Shown: piece by piece, positions 1 to 11,304 of the stretch
How the letters are laid out: each line of letters starts with the position of its first letter
Numbering within the stretch: position 1 is the stretch's first letter
Assembly: GCF_001625195.1 (NCBI RefSeq)
Contig: NC_054391.1
Location: forward strand, 7,389,157 to 7,453,156
DNA: 64,000 nucleotides
Reading direction: 5' to 3'
From: Drechmeria coniospora
Lineage: Eukaryota; Ascomycota; Sordariomycetes; Hypocreales; Ophiocordycipitaceae
The notes under the pieces: generated by a model
Told to the model about the DNA's origin: nothing
Databases searched by the model: none
Seen by the model: the letters and a program-made list of their open reading frames with translations, nothing else
Position numbers and translations under genes: made by a program

Positions 1-226
1 CGGCTTCAAGGGAATGAAGTTGAACGCAGCTGCGGAGGGCGGTGCTTCGGCGGTGGCGCCATCTCGAAGCGAGCCTTACGCTGCCTGAACTGAACGACAA
101 CCCTTGCGATGATTGTTCAAGTAGATACTGAATATATGTTGCACTTGAATGACATGATGACTTTCCTGTTTTGGCCCCCTTTTCTCCTTTCCTCCGACCC
201 GGCATTGTAACGGAGCCACATTCCGA

Positions 227-1474
227 TTACTCGCGAGCAAACAGGCCGGCCATGCCCATGCCCGTTCCAACACACATGCTCACAACGCCAAGATCACCTC
301 CATCCCGCTGCATGCCGTGGAGAAGCGTGCTCGTCATCCTCGCGCCCGTGGCGCCCAGTGGATGTCCCAGCGCGATGGCTCCGCCGTCGGGGTTCACGGT
401 TCCCCGCTCCCAGGCCTGCTCGAGGCCCAGCTCGCGCAAGCAGTGTATGGCCTGGCTGGCAAATGCCTCGTTGATCTCCCACCGCTGGATGTCTCGGACG
501 GTCAGACTGTGGCGAGCGAGAAGGCGAGGGATCGCAAGGGCGGGGCCGATGCCCATCTCATCCGGAGCGCAGCCCGCTGTGAGTGCGGAGACGAAGCGGC
601 CGAGGATACGACGCTCCAGGCCGAGCTGCGTGGCCGTGCTCCGGCGCATCAGAAGCGCGGCGGCGGCACCGTCAGACACCTGGCTCGAGTTTCCAGCCGT
701 GGATGCGCCGTCGGCTGTGAAGGCCGGCTTGAGCTTGGCGAGGGCGTCGACCGAGATGCCGTCGCGGATGCCGTCGTCGCGCGTGACGGTGATAGTTTGC
801 GCCGCACCGACGGCGGCACCCTCCTTATCAACTTCTTGGAAGCGCGTCGTGACGGAGACGATCTCGTCGTCGAAGCGGCCGGCGGCACGGGCAGCCGAGG
901 CGCGGATATGGGACTCGGCCGCGAAGGCATCCTGATCAGCGCGGGAGATGCCGTATCTTGCAGCAACGTTTTCCGACGTCAATCCCATGGGCATGATGCA
1001 GTCCCGAGCGTCCTTGATGGGCGAGTCCCGGAGCGCAGGCCACACGTCGACGGGGATGGCCTTGGTACCGTAATTGCGCGTCATGCTCTCCATGCCACCG
1101 CCGATGCCGACGCTGATGATTCCGGTGCTGACTTGGGCCGCCACGGCGGCGATGGACTGCAGCGACGATGCGCATGCTCGGTTAACGGTGTAGAGGCACG
1201 TCTCACGCGGGAAGCCGACGTGGGTGAGGGCCATGCGGGCCGCCTTGGAGCCTCCGAGCTCGGACAGGACGACGCCGACGGCAACATCATCGACGTGGAC
1301 CTCGGGGTGACGCTCGCGCAAGGCGCCCAACACCGAGCCGAGCATCTCCTCGGGATATGCATCACGCAGTCGCCCCTTGTAGGCGCGGCAGACGGGCGTT
1401 CGCAGCGCCGACAGGATGACGACGTCGGAGGGCGACTTGGCGAGCACGCTGGCAAGGCCGCGGGGAGGTGACAT
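227..1474 (-). CDS. 3-ketoacyl-CoA thiolase (acetyl-CoA acyltransferase)
   Basis: Single-exon gene of 415 aa. It should carry out the last step of beta-oxidation, thiolytic cleavage of 3-ketoacyl-CoA to acetyl-CoA and a shortened acyl-CoA. Seen: N-terminal LSALRTP, the acyl-accepting Cys101 in NRACASSLQ, NEAFA from residue 335, GHPLGATG with His371, and the C-terminal CVGTGMG with catalytic Cys401. I chose the ATG at 1474 because the family block starts shortly after it. The frame stays open to an ATG at 1825, but that extension has no thiolase-like sequence. Odd: I see no PTS2 (R-L-x5-H-L) at the N-terminus and no PTS1 (the end is ARE), so peroxisomal location is not obvious. A cytosolic or mitochondrial thiolase, or import by other means, is possible. 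The family call is secure; the exact paralogue is not. Confidence 0.9.
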   Translation of the reverse strand: MSPPRGLASVLAKSPSDVVILSALRTPVCRAYKGRLRDAYPEEMLGSVLGALRERHPEVHVDDVAVGVVLSELGGSKAARMALTHVGFPRETCLYTVNRACASSLQSIAAVAAQVSTGIISVGIGGGMESMTRNYGTKAIPVDVWPALRDSPIKDARDCIMPMGLTSENVAARYGISRADQDAFAAESHIRASAARAAGRFDDEIVSVTTRFQEVDKEGAAVGAAQTITVTRDDGIRDGISVDALAKLKPAFTADGASTAGNSSQVSDGAAAALLMRRSTATQLGLERRILGRFVSALTAGCAPDEMGIGPALAIPRLLARHSLTVRDIQRWEINEAFASQAIHCLRELGLEQAWERGTVNPDGGAIALGHPLGATGARMTSTLLHGMQRDGGDLGVVSMCVGTGMGMAGLFARE

Positions 1475-2206
1475 TCTGCTCCACGCACTCGCGCTACGCA
1501 CCCACTCTACGCACTTACTCCAGTCGCCAGATGATCGATTGCTGGGGTAGGGCGAGGCGAGGGCAAGGTGGTTGAGCAATGGAGAGGGTGATTCAAAACG
1601 TGAGAGTGCAATTTGAATGCCGAAACTATGTTCGGAATTGGATACACGGAGAGGGAATGTAAGTACAGCAGGATGGCGCTCGGGGCGGCGCTTGGGGCGG
1701 GTGTACGACACCCGCGACATCCGCCGACCCGCCGACCCGCCGTTGCCGCCTTGTTCTGAACCGCGTTTTGCCTGGAAAAATAACGGTAGGGATATGGTAA
1801 GTTGATAGAGTGCTGAACGCCCCATGGGCTGCGTGGGCTGTGGATGTATACGTAGTACTCCGTAAGTACGCAGATAATAAATAATGCATGAGTCGTTGCA
1901 TCACCAGCGCCCCTACTTACATCAGTGCTCGCCAAAAGCCATCGTAGGACAGATTACTGCAACCTTGGGCGGCGACCGAGATGAAATAATCGCCGCCATG
2001 ATTGCAGGGCACCCATCGACATGGATGGTGACATGCTGATGAACATCAAGGGTCTAGACATCTCAGTGTCTAAGCGGAGTGCACGAAAATATTGTGCACT
2101 GGTTGAGAATACGCTGCAAACCACGGCCGCCTCATTTGCATATAAGCGACGCAAATTGCTATGCGGGTGATGTTGACAGATCGATGGCCTCATCTACTTG
2201 TTACGC
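1475..2206. other. Intergenic, thiolase upstream region
   Basis: Holds the thiolase promoter and leader and the 3' flank of the coiled-coil gene. One GTACTCCGTA-type word lies near 1855. I see no other gene. Confidence 0.5.
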
Positions 2207-3925
2207 TTACTCTCTGCATCGAATTCCCAAGCCAACTGTCTGGTCTTCCCGGAGGGATCCTCCAACGCGCAACTTCTTGGTCGGGCTGCCTTGCTCGCGT
2301 CTCACCTCTTCGTCCGCCGGTATGCCGCCCGGAAACTTCCGCTTGTCGGTGCCACTAGGGTCCGACAGCAGTCTCGCCTGCATTCTCGCAGACGTTTCTG
2401 CCGGTCTCGGCGAGCCACGGGGCGAATGAATCGAGCGGACAGTCTCGTGGTCCCTGTTCGGATGTCGACGTAGCAGCTGCGCCGCCGCCTCGCTCGCCTG
2501 CCTTCCAAACACGTCCTCGTCCTCTCCATTGCCATCTCGGGGCCGAGATCGGCTCACCTCGGGCGCGCCCAAGACCTGCGCCTGGACCGCTGCGGCTGAT
2601 TGCAGCGCCTGCCGAGCGAGCTCCTCGTTGTCCTCGGCCGAAATTGTGCTCTCGCGGCTCTTCACTCGCTCATGCTTTGGCGTCGGCGTCTTCGGCACGA
2701 GTGGCGGCCGAGTCTTTCGCCGTCGTGGCTCAGTCTGAGGCACGAGGCCGACGACCGAGGAGCTCGAAGCCCCCCCCTCGTGCGATCGTCCTACGGGCGT
2801 CGTCGGCAACGACGACATGGACTGAGAGTTGCGATTATGCCTCCCCATATGTCGCTGAATGACGCGGTGCGGTGTCGACGGCGCAGGCGCCGCGTTGTTG
2901 TCCTGGCTCATGGCTTGCAGCAGCGCCGACAAACCGTGCTCGGGGACGTCGTTCTCGTAACGACGGCCAGATGTCGGCGTCCGGCGGTGAGCAGGTCGCC
3001 GTGAAGACTGCGGCGTCGTCGCCGCGGGTTGCTTCGGGGTCAACGCGCCGTGGAAAATGCCGCCCGGGCTGCAGAGCATGTGAAAATGCTCGCGGTTCTC
3101 GCGGATGCGGGTAAGGAGCATGTCCCGCTCCTCCGTGAGGCTGATATTCTCTTCCTCCTTCTGTTGAATGACCTTCTTGGCCAGCCGAAGTCGTCGATGC
3201 AGCGTCTCGTTCTCCTCCATCGAGTCCTCGTACCACTTCTTCACCTGCAGGTACTTGACCTGGCTCGCCTCGGACGCGCTGCTGAGCTCACGCTTGGCCT
3301 GGCGAGAGTGCTCGGCCGTTCGCAGCGCGTCCACCTCCCTGCGGGCCATGTCGTGCTCGACAGCCGCCCGCTTCGAGTCGTCCTCGGCTTGCATGCTCAG
3401 CAAGTTGTACTGCAGCCTGTGATGGGCCATCTCCATCTTGAATCTTTGGTGCTCGGCGATGGCGGCCTGCAGCAAGGTACGGAGCTCGTCGGCCGATGCG
3501 TCGAGGAGCTGCTGTGGTGTCGGTGTGGTATACTCCGTCGCTGTCTCGCCTTCGCGCATCTTCTTAAATATCGCGGCCGGGGGAGAGAAGAGGACTGTTT
3601 GCTGCGAGAGCGAGAAGGCCCGTCTCGGATGGCCCGTGTGAGAAGCGACCTGGGTGGAAGGCGGAGGGGTGAGAGACGAGGGGATCACCGTCGTCGCTGC
3701 CCTATCCTCGTTCATCTCCGTCCGAAAGGACTCGTTCGGATCAATTGGAGAGCCGGGAACCTCCGTCGACGGGAGGGTGGCCTGCGACGACGAGGTTGAC
3801 GACGAAGACGGCGGGCCAGCCTTCCGAGGCGTTGCTGGCTCGAGGGGGCTCGACGTTGGCTCGACGCCATTCGATTGGGAACCCTGGGGCTCTGGATGAA
3901 AAGCCATCGTCAGGACTTGGTTCAT
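2207..3925 (-). CDS. Coiled-coil protein of unknown function
   Basis: Open frame of 572 aa from the ATG at 3925. A second ATG at 3907 (MAFHPE) has a better start context and would give 566 aa. Seen: a Ser/Pro/Thr-rich N-terminus (about 1-135); a long charged heptad-like helical stretch (about 140-282) rich in Glu, Arg, Lys and Leu that should form a coiled coil; then a disordered basic tail with many SP/TP sites (TPKQP, TPTSGRR, TPTPKHE) and a basic patch SPTKKLRV near the end. This layout suits a cytoskeletal, spindle-pole or septum-associated phosphoprotein, but I do not recognise the family. The location guess is inference only. No intron signal is needed to keep the frame open. Confidence 0.7.
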   Translation of the reverse strand: MNQVLTMAFHPEPQGSQSNGVEPTSSPLEPATPRKAGPPSSSSTSSSQATLPSTEVPGSPIDPNESFRTEMNEDRAATTVIPSSLTPPPSTQVASHTGHPRRAFSLSQQTVLFSPPAAIFKKMREGETATEYTTPTPQQLLDASADELRTLLQAAIAEHQRFKMEMAHHRLQYNLLSMQAEDDSKRAAVEHDMARREVDALRTAEHSRQAKRELSSASEASQVKYLQVKKWYEDSMEENETLHRRLRLAKKVIQQKEEENISLTEERDMLLTRIRENREHFHMLCSPGGIFHGALTPKQPAATTPQSSRRPAHRRTPTSGRRYENDVPEHGLSALLQAMSQDNNAAPAPSTPHRVIQRHMGRHNRNSQSMSSLPTTPVGRSHEGGASSSSVVGLVPQTEPRRRKTRPPLVPKTPTPKHERVKSRESTISAEDNEELARQALQSAAAVQAQVLGAPEVSRSRPRDGNGEDEDVFGRQASEAAAQLLRRHPNRDHETVRSIHSPRGSPRPAETSARMQARLLSDPSGTDKRKFPGGIPADEEVRREQGSPTKKLRVGGSLREDQTVGLGIRCRE

Positions 3926-5578
3926 CCCCTATAAAAGCACTACCCGGTGTCTCTATGCGTCCGTTCTCGATGTGTGCCGAGGTGCGTCAGTCTGTGTCGG
4001 TGTGGCAGCGGCGTCCGTGCTTGCCGCCTTTGCACGAGGCTACGACAAGGCTGTGCCGATCTATGCGTGGAAGCGAACCTCGGCCTGGCCTATTGAACGG
4101 AGAGGGGAAGCTTCCGCGGGCAGAACCAGGGCCAAGGACTCGGACCGTCGCCAAATTGCCAACGAGGCCGCAGTCCTGAAGCGACGATCGCGACGGTGAG
4201 ACCTCGGATGGGCGGGGGAGAGGGGAGGAGGGGGGGCTCCGATGGGGATTAATTGGAGCGGCCAGATTGGGACTGATGGAGCGGATGAAGCAAATAGAGC
4301 GAGAGTCGATGGAAGGAGTGGATGAAGGAAATGTGTTGACGGCAGAATGGAGAGTGTTGTTTAGGGCGCGATAACCCACGGGATCGATACCTTGCATCGT
4401 TGCCGGGCAGAGAAGTCGGGAGGCTGGTGGAACGGGGGGGGGGGGGTGGGGAGGACGTTTGCGGGTGGGAACCGAATTATTACCTAGGAAAATGGATTAT
4501 TACGCATTATTACGGCTTAGGTACGAACCACTTAATACGGACTACTCCGTAATGGGCAGTAGTGTGTAGGAGGTACGGAGTATTATTGTTTATTTTATTT
4601 ACTCCTATTTTGTTCTGGTTGTTGAATCAGGTAAAATACATGGCTAATAAGCAGGTGTAAAGGCGGAACGTCTTCTGCTCCGTACGAATATGCTGTATTA
4701 TTACTAGAGTGCTCCGTATTCCGTACGAAGTTCGAGTATACTTACTGTATGAATAAGTGCATGTACACGCACTGCATGATTAGACTTGCATATTTCCGTC
4801 GGTAAGTGTGCTACTCGCCAATACATATTGACATTTTCTGTGCCATTTGGCAAAGTATGGAGTATTGGAGTATAGTGCAAGTCGATACTTACCGTGTATC
4901 TCTACTTAGTACGCGGTCAAATTACATTGTAGCAGCTAGAGGTAGGGATGGTGATGCTCCGTCGATTCGCCTCGCCTGCGGGGAGGACTGCGGAATATAT
5001 GTACGAAGCCAATAAGTAATCACATACCTCCTGTAGGTAATATCCATATGAATTTTTGTTATGATTTAATATGACGCAGCTGCAGTCCCGGGCATATTAG
5101 TAATGAATTGTGCAGGCGGCATATAGAGGCGCTTGTTCATGAGTGGATGATGCTCCGCAGTCATCATGAGAGTCGCGCAAGCCTCTCAGTTGCCTCATCT
5201 TGTTCCTTGCAGCCCCGATTCATCAGAGCATACCTTGCACGATACCATCCAGAACTAAGCAAGACAGGTTCGGACGAATGGTTTGAGCGCCTAAATTTTA
5301 ATTTCTCCTCTCGACTCTCGGGTTCTGTGCTGTGCTGTCCTTTCCGCATTGGCAACCAGCTGTTCCGATGGCCCTCCACCCTCCACCTCACACCACCCAG
5401 ACCATATGTCGTGCTAGAACGAATGTTGTGTGCCGGTAGCAGCTATCATATCAGTCTCACCCACCCAGCCAAGTATCCCCTCACGAAACGGGTCGCGACC
5501 GTCCCGTCCATGTCCACCCGGCCTCGTTGCAGATTGCCCGGCCCTTCTCTATCGACCAGGTCACCAGGCTCATCAGGG
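3926..5578. repeat. Intergenic with GTACTCCGTA-type island (about 4490-5050)
   Basis: No gene seen. The part next to the coiled-coil gene is its likely promoter and leader. A run of 13 G lies at 4434-4446. From about 4490 the base composition becomes AT-rich and words such as ACTACTCCGTAA, GGTACGGAGTATT and CCGTATTCCGTACG recur, as in the other islands of this window. From 5100 to 5578 the sequence is ordinary 3' flank of the next gene. Confidence 0.6.
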
Positions 5579-6148
5579 TCAGCAATCACCACCCGCCGCC
5601 GCCATTGCCGTCGTCTGCTTGTCGTTCTCCAGTAGCTGTGCCCTATGCCGCCTCTTCTCGGCCAACGTCTTCTCCACCTTTTGCCCAAACTTGCGCGCGC
5701 CGAGCAGTGGAAGGATGACGGGCCACATGACGAGGACGACAAGCCACCATGCCACGACCGCCAGCTTGTATTTTCGTGCCCTGTCCGAGTCGAGGTACCA
5801 TTCAGGAACCCATCGGCCGGCTCTGCCGCGGCCATTGAGGCACAGGATGCAAATGACGCCAAAGGTAAACCAGCCAAGGACCGACACTGGGATAAGCACT
5901 TTCCAGATCTCATCCGCCGTGTAGATGTCGTCGTCTTTCGACCTTCGGCTGGTAGCGAGACGAAACGCGGACCCACCGCCAGCTCGGCCCTGGGGAAGAT
6001 GCATGGCCGCCTTGATTCCGCTCAGCTGTAGCGCGCGTAAACCGAGCCTCGAAATTGGTTGCTCCTCGAAAAGCGATATCGCAAGCGGGCGTGGGGCGTG
6101 TAATCTTCTGCTCATATGCTGGCTGGTCAAGTGCATTGTTGAAGGCAT
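5579..6148 (-). CDS. Small two-TM membrane protein, function unknown
   Basis: Open frame of 189 aa starting at the ATG at 6148. An internal Met at residue 12 (MSRRLH) could be the real start. Seen: a basic N-terminus, an acidic stretch KDDDIYTADEIW, a first membrane segment (WKVLIPVSVLGWFTFGVICI) and a second (KLAVVAWWLVVLVMWPVIL), followed by a basic Lys/Arg/Glu-rich helical tail (FGQKVEKTLAEKRRHRAQ). Two hydrophobic helices around a short loop with a charged tail point to an organelle or ER membrane protein. I do not recognise the family. The N-terminal 60 residues look less conserved, and an unrecognised 5' intron is possible. Confidence 0.55.
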   Translation of the reverse strand: MPSTMHLTSQHMSRRLHAPRPLAISLFEEQPISRLGLRALQLSGIKAAMHLPQGRAGGGSAFRLATSRRSKDDDIYTADEIWKVLIPVSVLGWFTFGVICILCLNGRGRAGRWVPEWYLDSDRARKYKLAVVAWWLVVLVMWPVILPLLGARKFGQKVEKTLAEKRRHRAQLLENDKQTTAMAAAGGDC

Positions 6149-6713
6149 AATGCGTGATGGTTATACCTCCCCAGACTAGACGGCGGCGAGAAGTCGTTGG
6201 ATTCGGTGTGGACGAAAGTCGTGCCAAACCTCGCCAGTTGTTGCCATCGTCTTGAGCCTGGCCTTTCCTGATCCTAACGCTGGTTCCTTCCAGGCACCGA
6301 TCGGCTGGGCGTCGCGGGTAGGAATAGAGGAGGAGATGGAGAAGATGAATAAGGGAAAAGTGGAAGGGGAAAGTGGAGGGACAGGGGGGGGGAAGGGGAG
6401 GGGATGCGACCCGTGCGTACAGCGAGCACACAGCGAGCACACGTCTATGGTGGCACAAAAGTAAAGCCGCGACAAGTCATTCGTGTTGGCAACGCAGGTG
6501 AGGCATACCATGATTCGGCTGCAGTGACCCGTATTCCCGATCTATACCTACACTGCGGTCACTTGCACGATTCAGCTCCCATGCTCCAGGCTCCAGCTCC
6601 TAGGTTCCTCGATGATGGCGTCTGCCAGACTCTGTTCACCGTCGCTTTGCCATGTAATGCCATTGATCCGCGAGCCAGTCTCCCCCTCCCCGATCCTTGC
6701 CCAGTAGGCCCGA
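6149..6713. other. Intergenic between two-TM gene and LRR gene
   Basis: About 565 bases with the probable promoter of the two-TM gene (purine-rich tract about 6325-6400) and the 3' flank of the LRR gene. No gene seen. Confidence 0.5.
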
Positions 6714-9700
6714 TCAGACGCAAGCGTCGTTGTCACCATCATCCTCGCCATTCTGCTCCCTCCACACCTCCATCTCATCTGCCGGCACTCGTCCCCGTAG
6801 CCAGCGCAGAGTTTCCTCCGTCCCCTTCTCCAAGACGTTCCAGCGAGGAATTTTGAATCGGTTGCCCGTCACGTCCAGTCTCCGCAACCCCTGCTGCCCG
6901 CCCAGCAAGCCGAGGCGGGGATTCAGATGGCCAATGTCGTTGTTGGATGCGTCTACAATCTCCAGCCCCCGGATCGCCTCGGGTTCAAGCTCGGCCAGCT
7001 GGTTGCCGGACGCGAGCAGCACAGTCAATCGCGGAAAGGCTTCCCTGAGGCTGAGAGGAAGAAATGCGATCCGATTGATAGAAACATCCACCTTCTCCAA
7101 GTCCGGTGCACGAAGAAGCCTCATAAGCGGCTCGAGGCTCGTCATGCGGTTCGATGACAAGTTGATCTCCCGCAGAGCCTCAAGGTGCAACGTCTCGGTC
7201 ATGAAAGTGGTGCCCGACAGCTTGTTGTTTGTAAGCGTCAGCGATGACAGCGTTGCTCCGAAGAAGCTCAGAGAACTCGGAATGGAAGAGAGGGAATTGT
7301 GATGGAGCTGTGCTTGTCGCACTTGATGCTCGGCCGCCACCCTGCAGCACATCGCTGCGTCCAGCAACGACATATCGGTCCGAGATCGGTCCAGAACGCC
7401 TCCAGGGTTGACATGCCAGATCTGCGAGTCGGATGGCTCACTGCTCATCCTCTGGGCTCGAGATCCCATGGGCGACTGCGGCGCCGAGGTCGGCGGCGTA
7501 GCGAACTCTTCGTCTTCGTCGGACGGGTCATCCTCGTCATCCTTCCTGCCTTCCCTTTCGGAGAAGAATCCATCCGATCGGTTCGTCCATGCTTGACCGT
7601 CGCCAGGCGGCCGAGAAGACGGCAACGGTTCGAGCCTTGCGGCCAGCGCCTTCTTGAGCTCTTCCGTCGTGGCCGACACAAATTTTCTGTCCCGTAAGGG
7701 ATTGCCCGTCAACCGAATCATCGACAGGCATTCCATTCTTGCAATTTCCGCTGGCACGACCCGAATGTCGTTGCTAGAAAAGTCGGCCTGTCGAAGGTTC
7801 CCCAAGCCAGTAAAACTGTTCGATATGACGGATATGTTATTCTCGTCCACGGCCAGGGTGACCAGGTTCGTCCACGTCGTCATATCCGGCAACGCCTGCA
7901 ACCTGTTCATCGACAGGGAAACGGAATGGACGACGGGAAAGCCAACGCAACCATCCGGAGACACCACATGGGTCAGCTGGTTGGATGAGACGTCGAGCAT
8001 CTGGAGGAGGGGAAACGACACGTCGGAGCCTCGGATCAAGGCACCAGACAGCCTGTTCTTCCTTGCCGCCAGCTCAGCCAGCGGCAGCTTCGCCAAGTCG
8101 TCGAACGGGAGCGATGCGAACTTGTTCTCGCTCAGGTTGAGAATCCGCAGCCGCGTCATTTTTTCCATGTTGGCTGGTAGATCCGTTAAGCTGTTGCCGT
8201 GAAGATCTAGCATTTCCAGCCATCGGAGCTCATTGAGGGCGGGGCCGAGGGGACCGGCTAACTGATTCTTGGAAAGTTTGAGGTCCTTCAGCGCCGTCAT
8301 TTGAGAGATAACGTCGAGGCAGCCGTTGGTTAGCCGATTGGACGACTGCATCATGTCAGCCGAAAACAGGCGCGGTCGCCAGAGGACTGCCACTCACGAG
8401 GTTCAAGGATGTTAGTTGTGACAAGCGGCGGAAGCCAATTGGCACATCGAGCAGCCTGTTTCCGTGCAGATCAAGCGTCTCCAACCCTCCAAACATGTTG
8501 CCCCGACCATCGCCATCTTCTTGCAGTGCTTCTGAGCCCACATCTGGAAACAGGGCATCATCCAACTGCTCCAGCTCATTATCCGCGGCCACGAGCCTCG
8601 TCAGATCCACGCTCTCGGCCCAGCGGCCAGCTCCAACACTATCCAAGTCGTACATGTGAATGACTTGGGACGGAATCTCCTTCAGGCCAAGGGCGGCAAT
8701 GTTGAGTCGTCCCGAAGTCCTGGCCGCGGACACCCGCTGCTGCAGCACATTCTCGCCCGGATTTTCTCCTCCCTGTCGCTGATTGAACGGGTCGCTGTGC
8801 TCCCCGTGCAGGTAGACGGCATCGTCCGACGACAGGGTACGCGTGTCGTCGACGGTGGTGGATACGCCGGAGGCACTAGACAACCTCGCGGCCATTCGTT
8901 TGGCGGCCTTGGCTTTCGCAATCTGCTCTCGCAACGCGGCCGAGGACTTGCCGCCGGGGAGAGCTGGACTAGCCGGACTTGTATGCTCGGGTGATTTGGG
9001 CGCAATGGAGCCATCCCAAACGGCGACGGGCCCTCGGCCGCGGTCTTGATCGGGTTGATGCACAGCTGGGAGGGGGGAGTCGGTGATGATGGGTGATCCT
9101 GACTTTGGCGCCTTTGGCGCCACGCCCTTTGGGCCGGATCGCGGCCGGAGTAACCCGCAGGGCTGCTTTTCCGGGCCCGGACCACCGACGTCAGAAATTG
9201 ACGGGTTCTTCAACGCCGATAAAGTCGAGGACTTTTTCGGCGTTGGCCCTGGCGTTGACTTTAGCCTAGTCTTTGGTGACCTCAAAGGGGCGAACTCCGA
9301 TAGCTTCTGCGGCATGATGTCGACGGTTGGCAGGGGCGGTTTGAGCGAAACGGCAGGGGCACGGGAGGTCGGGGCGGCTACCTCCTCACAGTCATGGCGC
9401 GAGCCTGGTCGGCTACCGTGCCTCGAAGGGATCCTGCCAGATCCATCCGAGGCATAGCTGGAGCTGGGCCTCGAGTTGCCGCTGTCGGTGCGAGAGGCCG
9501 GTCTATTGTGCTCGAAGAAGGATGACGGGTTCCTGGTCATGGCGGGCGATGACGGAATTTGCGACAGCGTTTCCACTGTACGCTCGGCAAGAGATAGTCG
9601 AGGCTTCGGGGTCGTGGCCGCCGCCTTGGGTGTTACGCAAGGCAACTCGTCCGCCACAACCCCAGAGGCTCCCCTGTTTGGCAGCCCATCACATGCCGCC

Positions 9701-10143
9701 GTCTCGGGATCTGTATCCACGGTGGACATCAGGTCTGAACGCATGCCTTGGTTTAGCATGGCGCTCGGTTGTCGCTGCGAGCGGGACATGACACGAGGTG
9801 TTCGAGGTGTCGCGGCGGGGGTCTGGACGTTGGACTGGACCGGCGGCATCGGCTGCGGTGTACTCGAGCGAAGCTTGTTGCACGAAGGAACCGAGCGCAA
9901 GGGGCTGTCTCGCCGGATTGCGGTACCGTCAGCCGATCGAAGTTGGCATCGTGACGTGGCGGGTCGAATCCTCGACGGCGGCAGGTCCGATGCGACTGTC
10001 GCGTTGTTGCCCAGAACTACACTGCCGGTGGACGCTTGGCGAGCAGACGGTTGATCAGCCGCCCAGGTGGGCTTTGGGATGCTCGACGTAGGCTTCGGGA
10101 CGGGCAGCCTGGAGAGGCGTGGGCGATCTTGCGGGTTTGCCAT
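6714..10143 (-). CDS. Large leucine-rich repeat protein, LRRC40-like
   Basis: Two exons, 10143-8398 and 8345-6714, joined across a 52-nt GT-AG intron (8346-8397; branch CTGAC). The junction gives SLNL|SSNRLTNG, exactly the LRR consensus, so the model is well supported; product 1,125 aa. The first in-frame ATG is at 10143 (MANPQDRPRL). Seen: about 490 residues of Ser/Pro-rich disordered sequence, then many LRRs of the LxxLxLxxNxL type (DLHGNRLLDVP, DLHGNSLTDLP, NLSENKFASLP). A mid-protein spacer, including ATTEELKKAL and an acidic DDEDDPSDEDEE stretch, is followed by a second LRR block and the C-terminal GNRFKIPRWNVLEKGTEETL. The mid spacer and the end resemble LRRC40. The long disordered N-terminus is absent from animal LRRC40, so orthology is likely but not certain. 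LRR proteins of this kind bind protein partners; the role is unknown. Confidence 0.8.
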
Positions 10144-11304
10144 CTGCAACAGGCAACTGGCAGCAGCGAGCCGCGCTATGCAGCGTCTTGTGCGTTCCCT
10201 TCCAGAGCTCTGCGAGGCCCTGCTCGTACTGGCAGTCCCCGTTTGACGGCCGATCGGTGAGGAGAGCGTAGCACGATCAAGGCTGCGGAGAGCTGCTGGT
10301 GTGATTGAGCGCGCGAAGCAGGCAGAGGCAGGGATTGCGTGACGGCCCAGCCCAAAGTCGGCCGGATTGCTCAAGAACGAGCCAGGGTCAAGACGACCGG
10401 ACGATGGAGCACCAAGGAGGCTGGCTGCTGGATGACGCTGATTCCCGTTTCAATGGCAACAAAGCTCTGGTGGGTTTGTCAGTGTCGGCGGTTATTTTTT
10501 TTCCCAAGATTCGAGATCCGGAATGCCATCGAGTGGGGTTCCTGCTTTGTTGTTGAGCAATGACGACGCAATCAACACAGAGCAAGGAGCAAGAAGTAGC
10601 GAGGACGAAGAATGAGCGACTCGTAATGGCCTGATCTATTCATCTCTGTCGACCACGTCTCTGGTACTATTCGTTTCCCTGCGACAAGCAGGAAGGAAGG
10701 TATTGGCTCGAGCGACTTCTCAAAGGCTCCAGCAGAGCCGGCGATGCCTACCGCTTGGGCGGTGTACTTTGGTGAAGGTGGTGTTGGCTGGTGGGGACTG
10801 GAGGAGGGAGGTAAAGTCAATCAAATGGTGCCGCCGGCTCGTCTACCGGGGTGCTTATTGGCAGCGCATCTGGATATACGTAAGAGAGTACCGGCAGTAT
10901 CCATAAATGCCTCTTTTAGCGGTTGGATAGAGGCGATGGAGAGGCGTACGGCTCGCTCTAGGGCCGGAAAGTGCCACTCCAGCTTGGTGTCTACAGTAAT
11001 ATCGTCTGTATTATGACGGCAACATCGCCGAGGTCGAACAGGCCATTCACCATGTTTCAACGCTAACAGTAAGACACATTCCATCACGATGATAAACACA
11101 ACACAATCCAACGGCACGTCCAACAAAGAAACTACAATAAAATATCATGAAATTAAACGAATGAATGGACATGCATTGTATTCGCCTCTATCAGCTAGCT
11201 AGCTGGATAGATACTATTAGGCAAGGCGAGAACGTCAACCTCTGGACCAGTTCACAGCAGGCGTCAGACCCGTGACATGCGTTCACAGGAAATGCAGGCA
11301 GCAG
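10144..11304. other. Intergenic, upstream of LRR gene
   Basis: Contains the LRR gene leader: the frame stays open upstream to about 10374 but has no further ATG. It also holds the 3' flank of the DUF2293 gene. No additional gene, RNA or repeat recognised. Confidence 0.5.

Noticed and set aside
317..1471. 384-codon plus-strand frame opposite the thiolase
   Set aside because: It is an antisense shadow of a GC-rich gene. The minus strand carries all thiolase motifs, and this frame shows no family pattern.
3029..3799. 256-codon plus-strand frame opposite the coiled-coil gene
   Set aside because: Leucine/arginine-rich complement of a Glu/Lys-rich coiled coil; a typical shadow.
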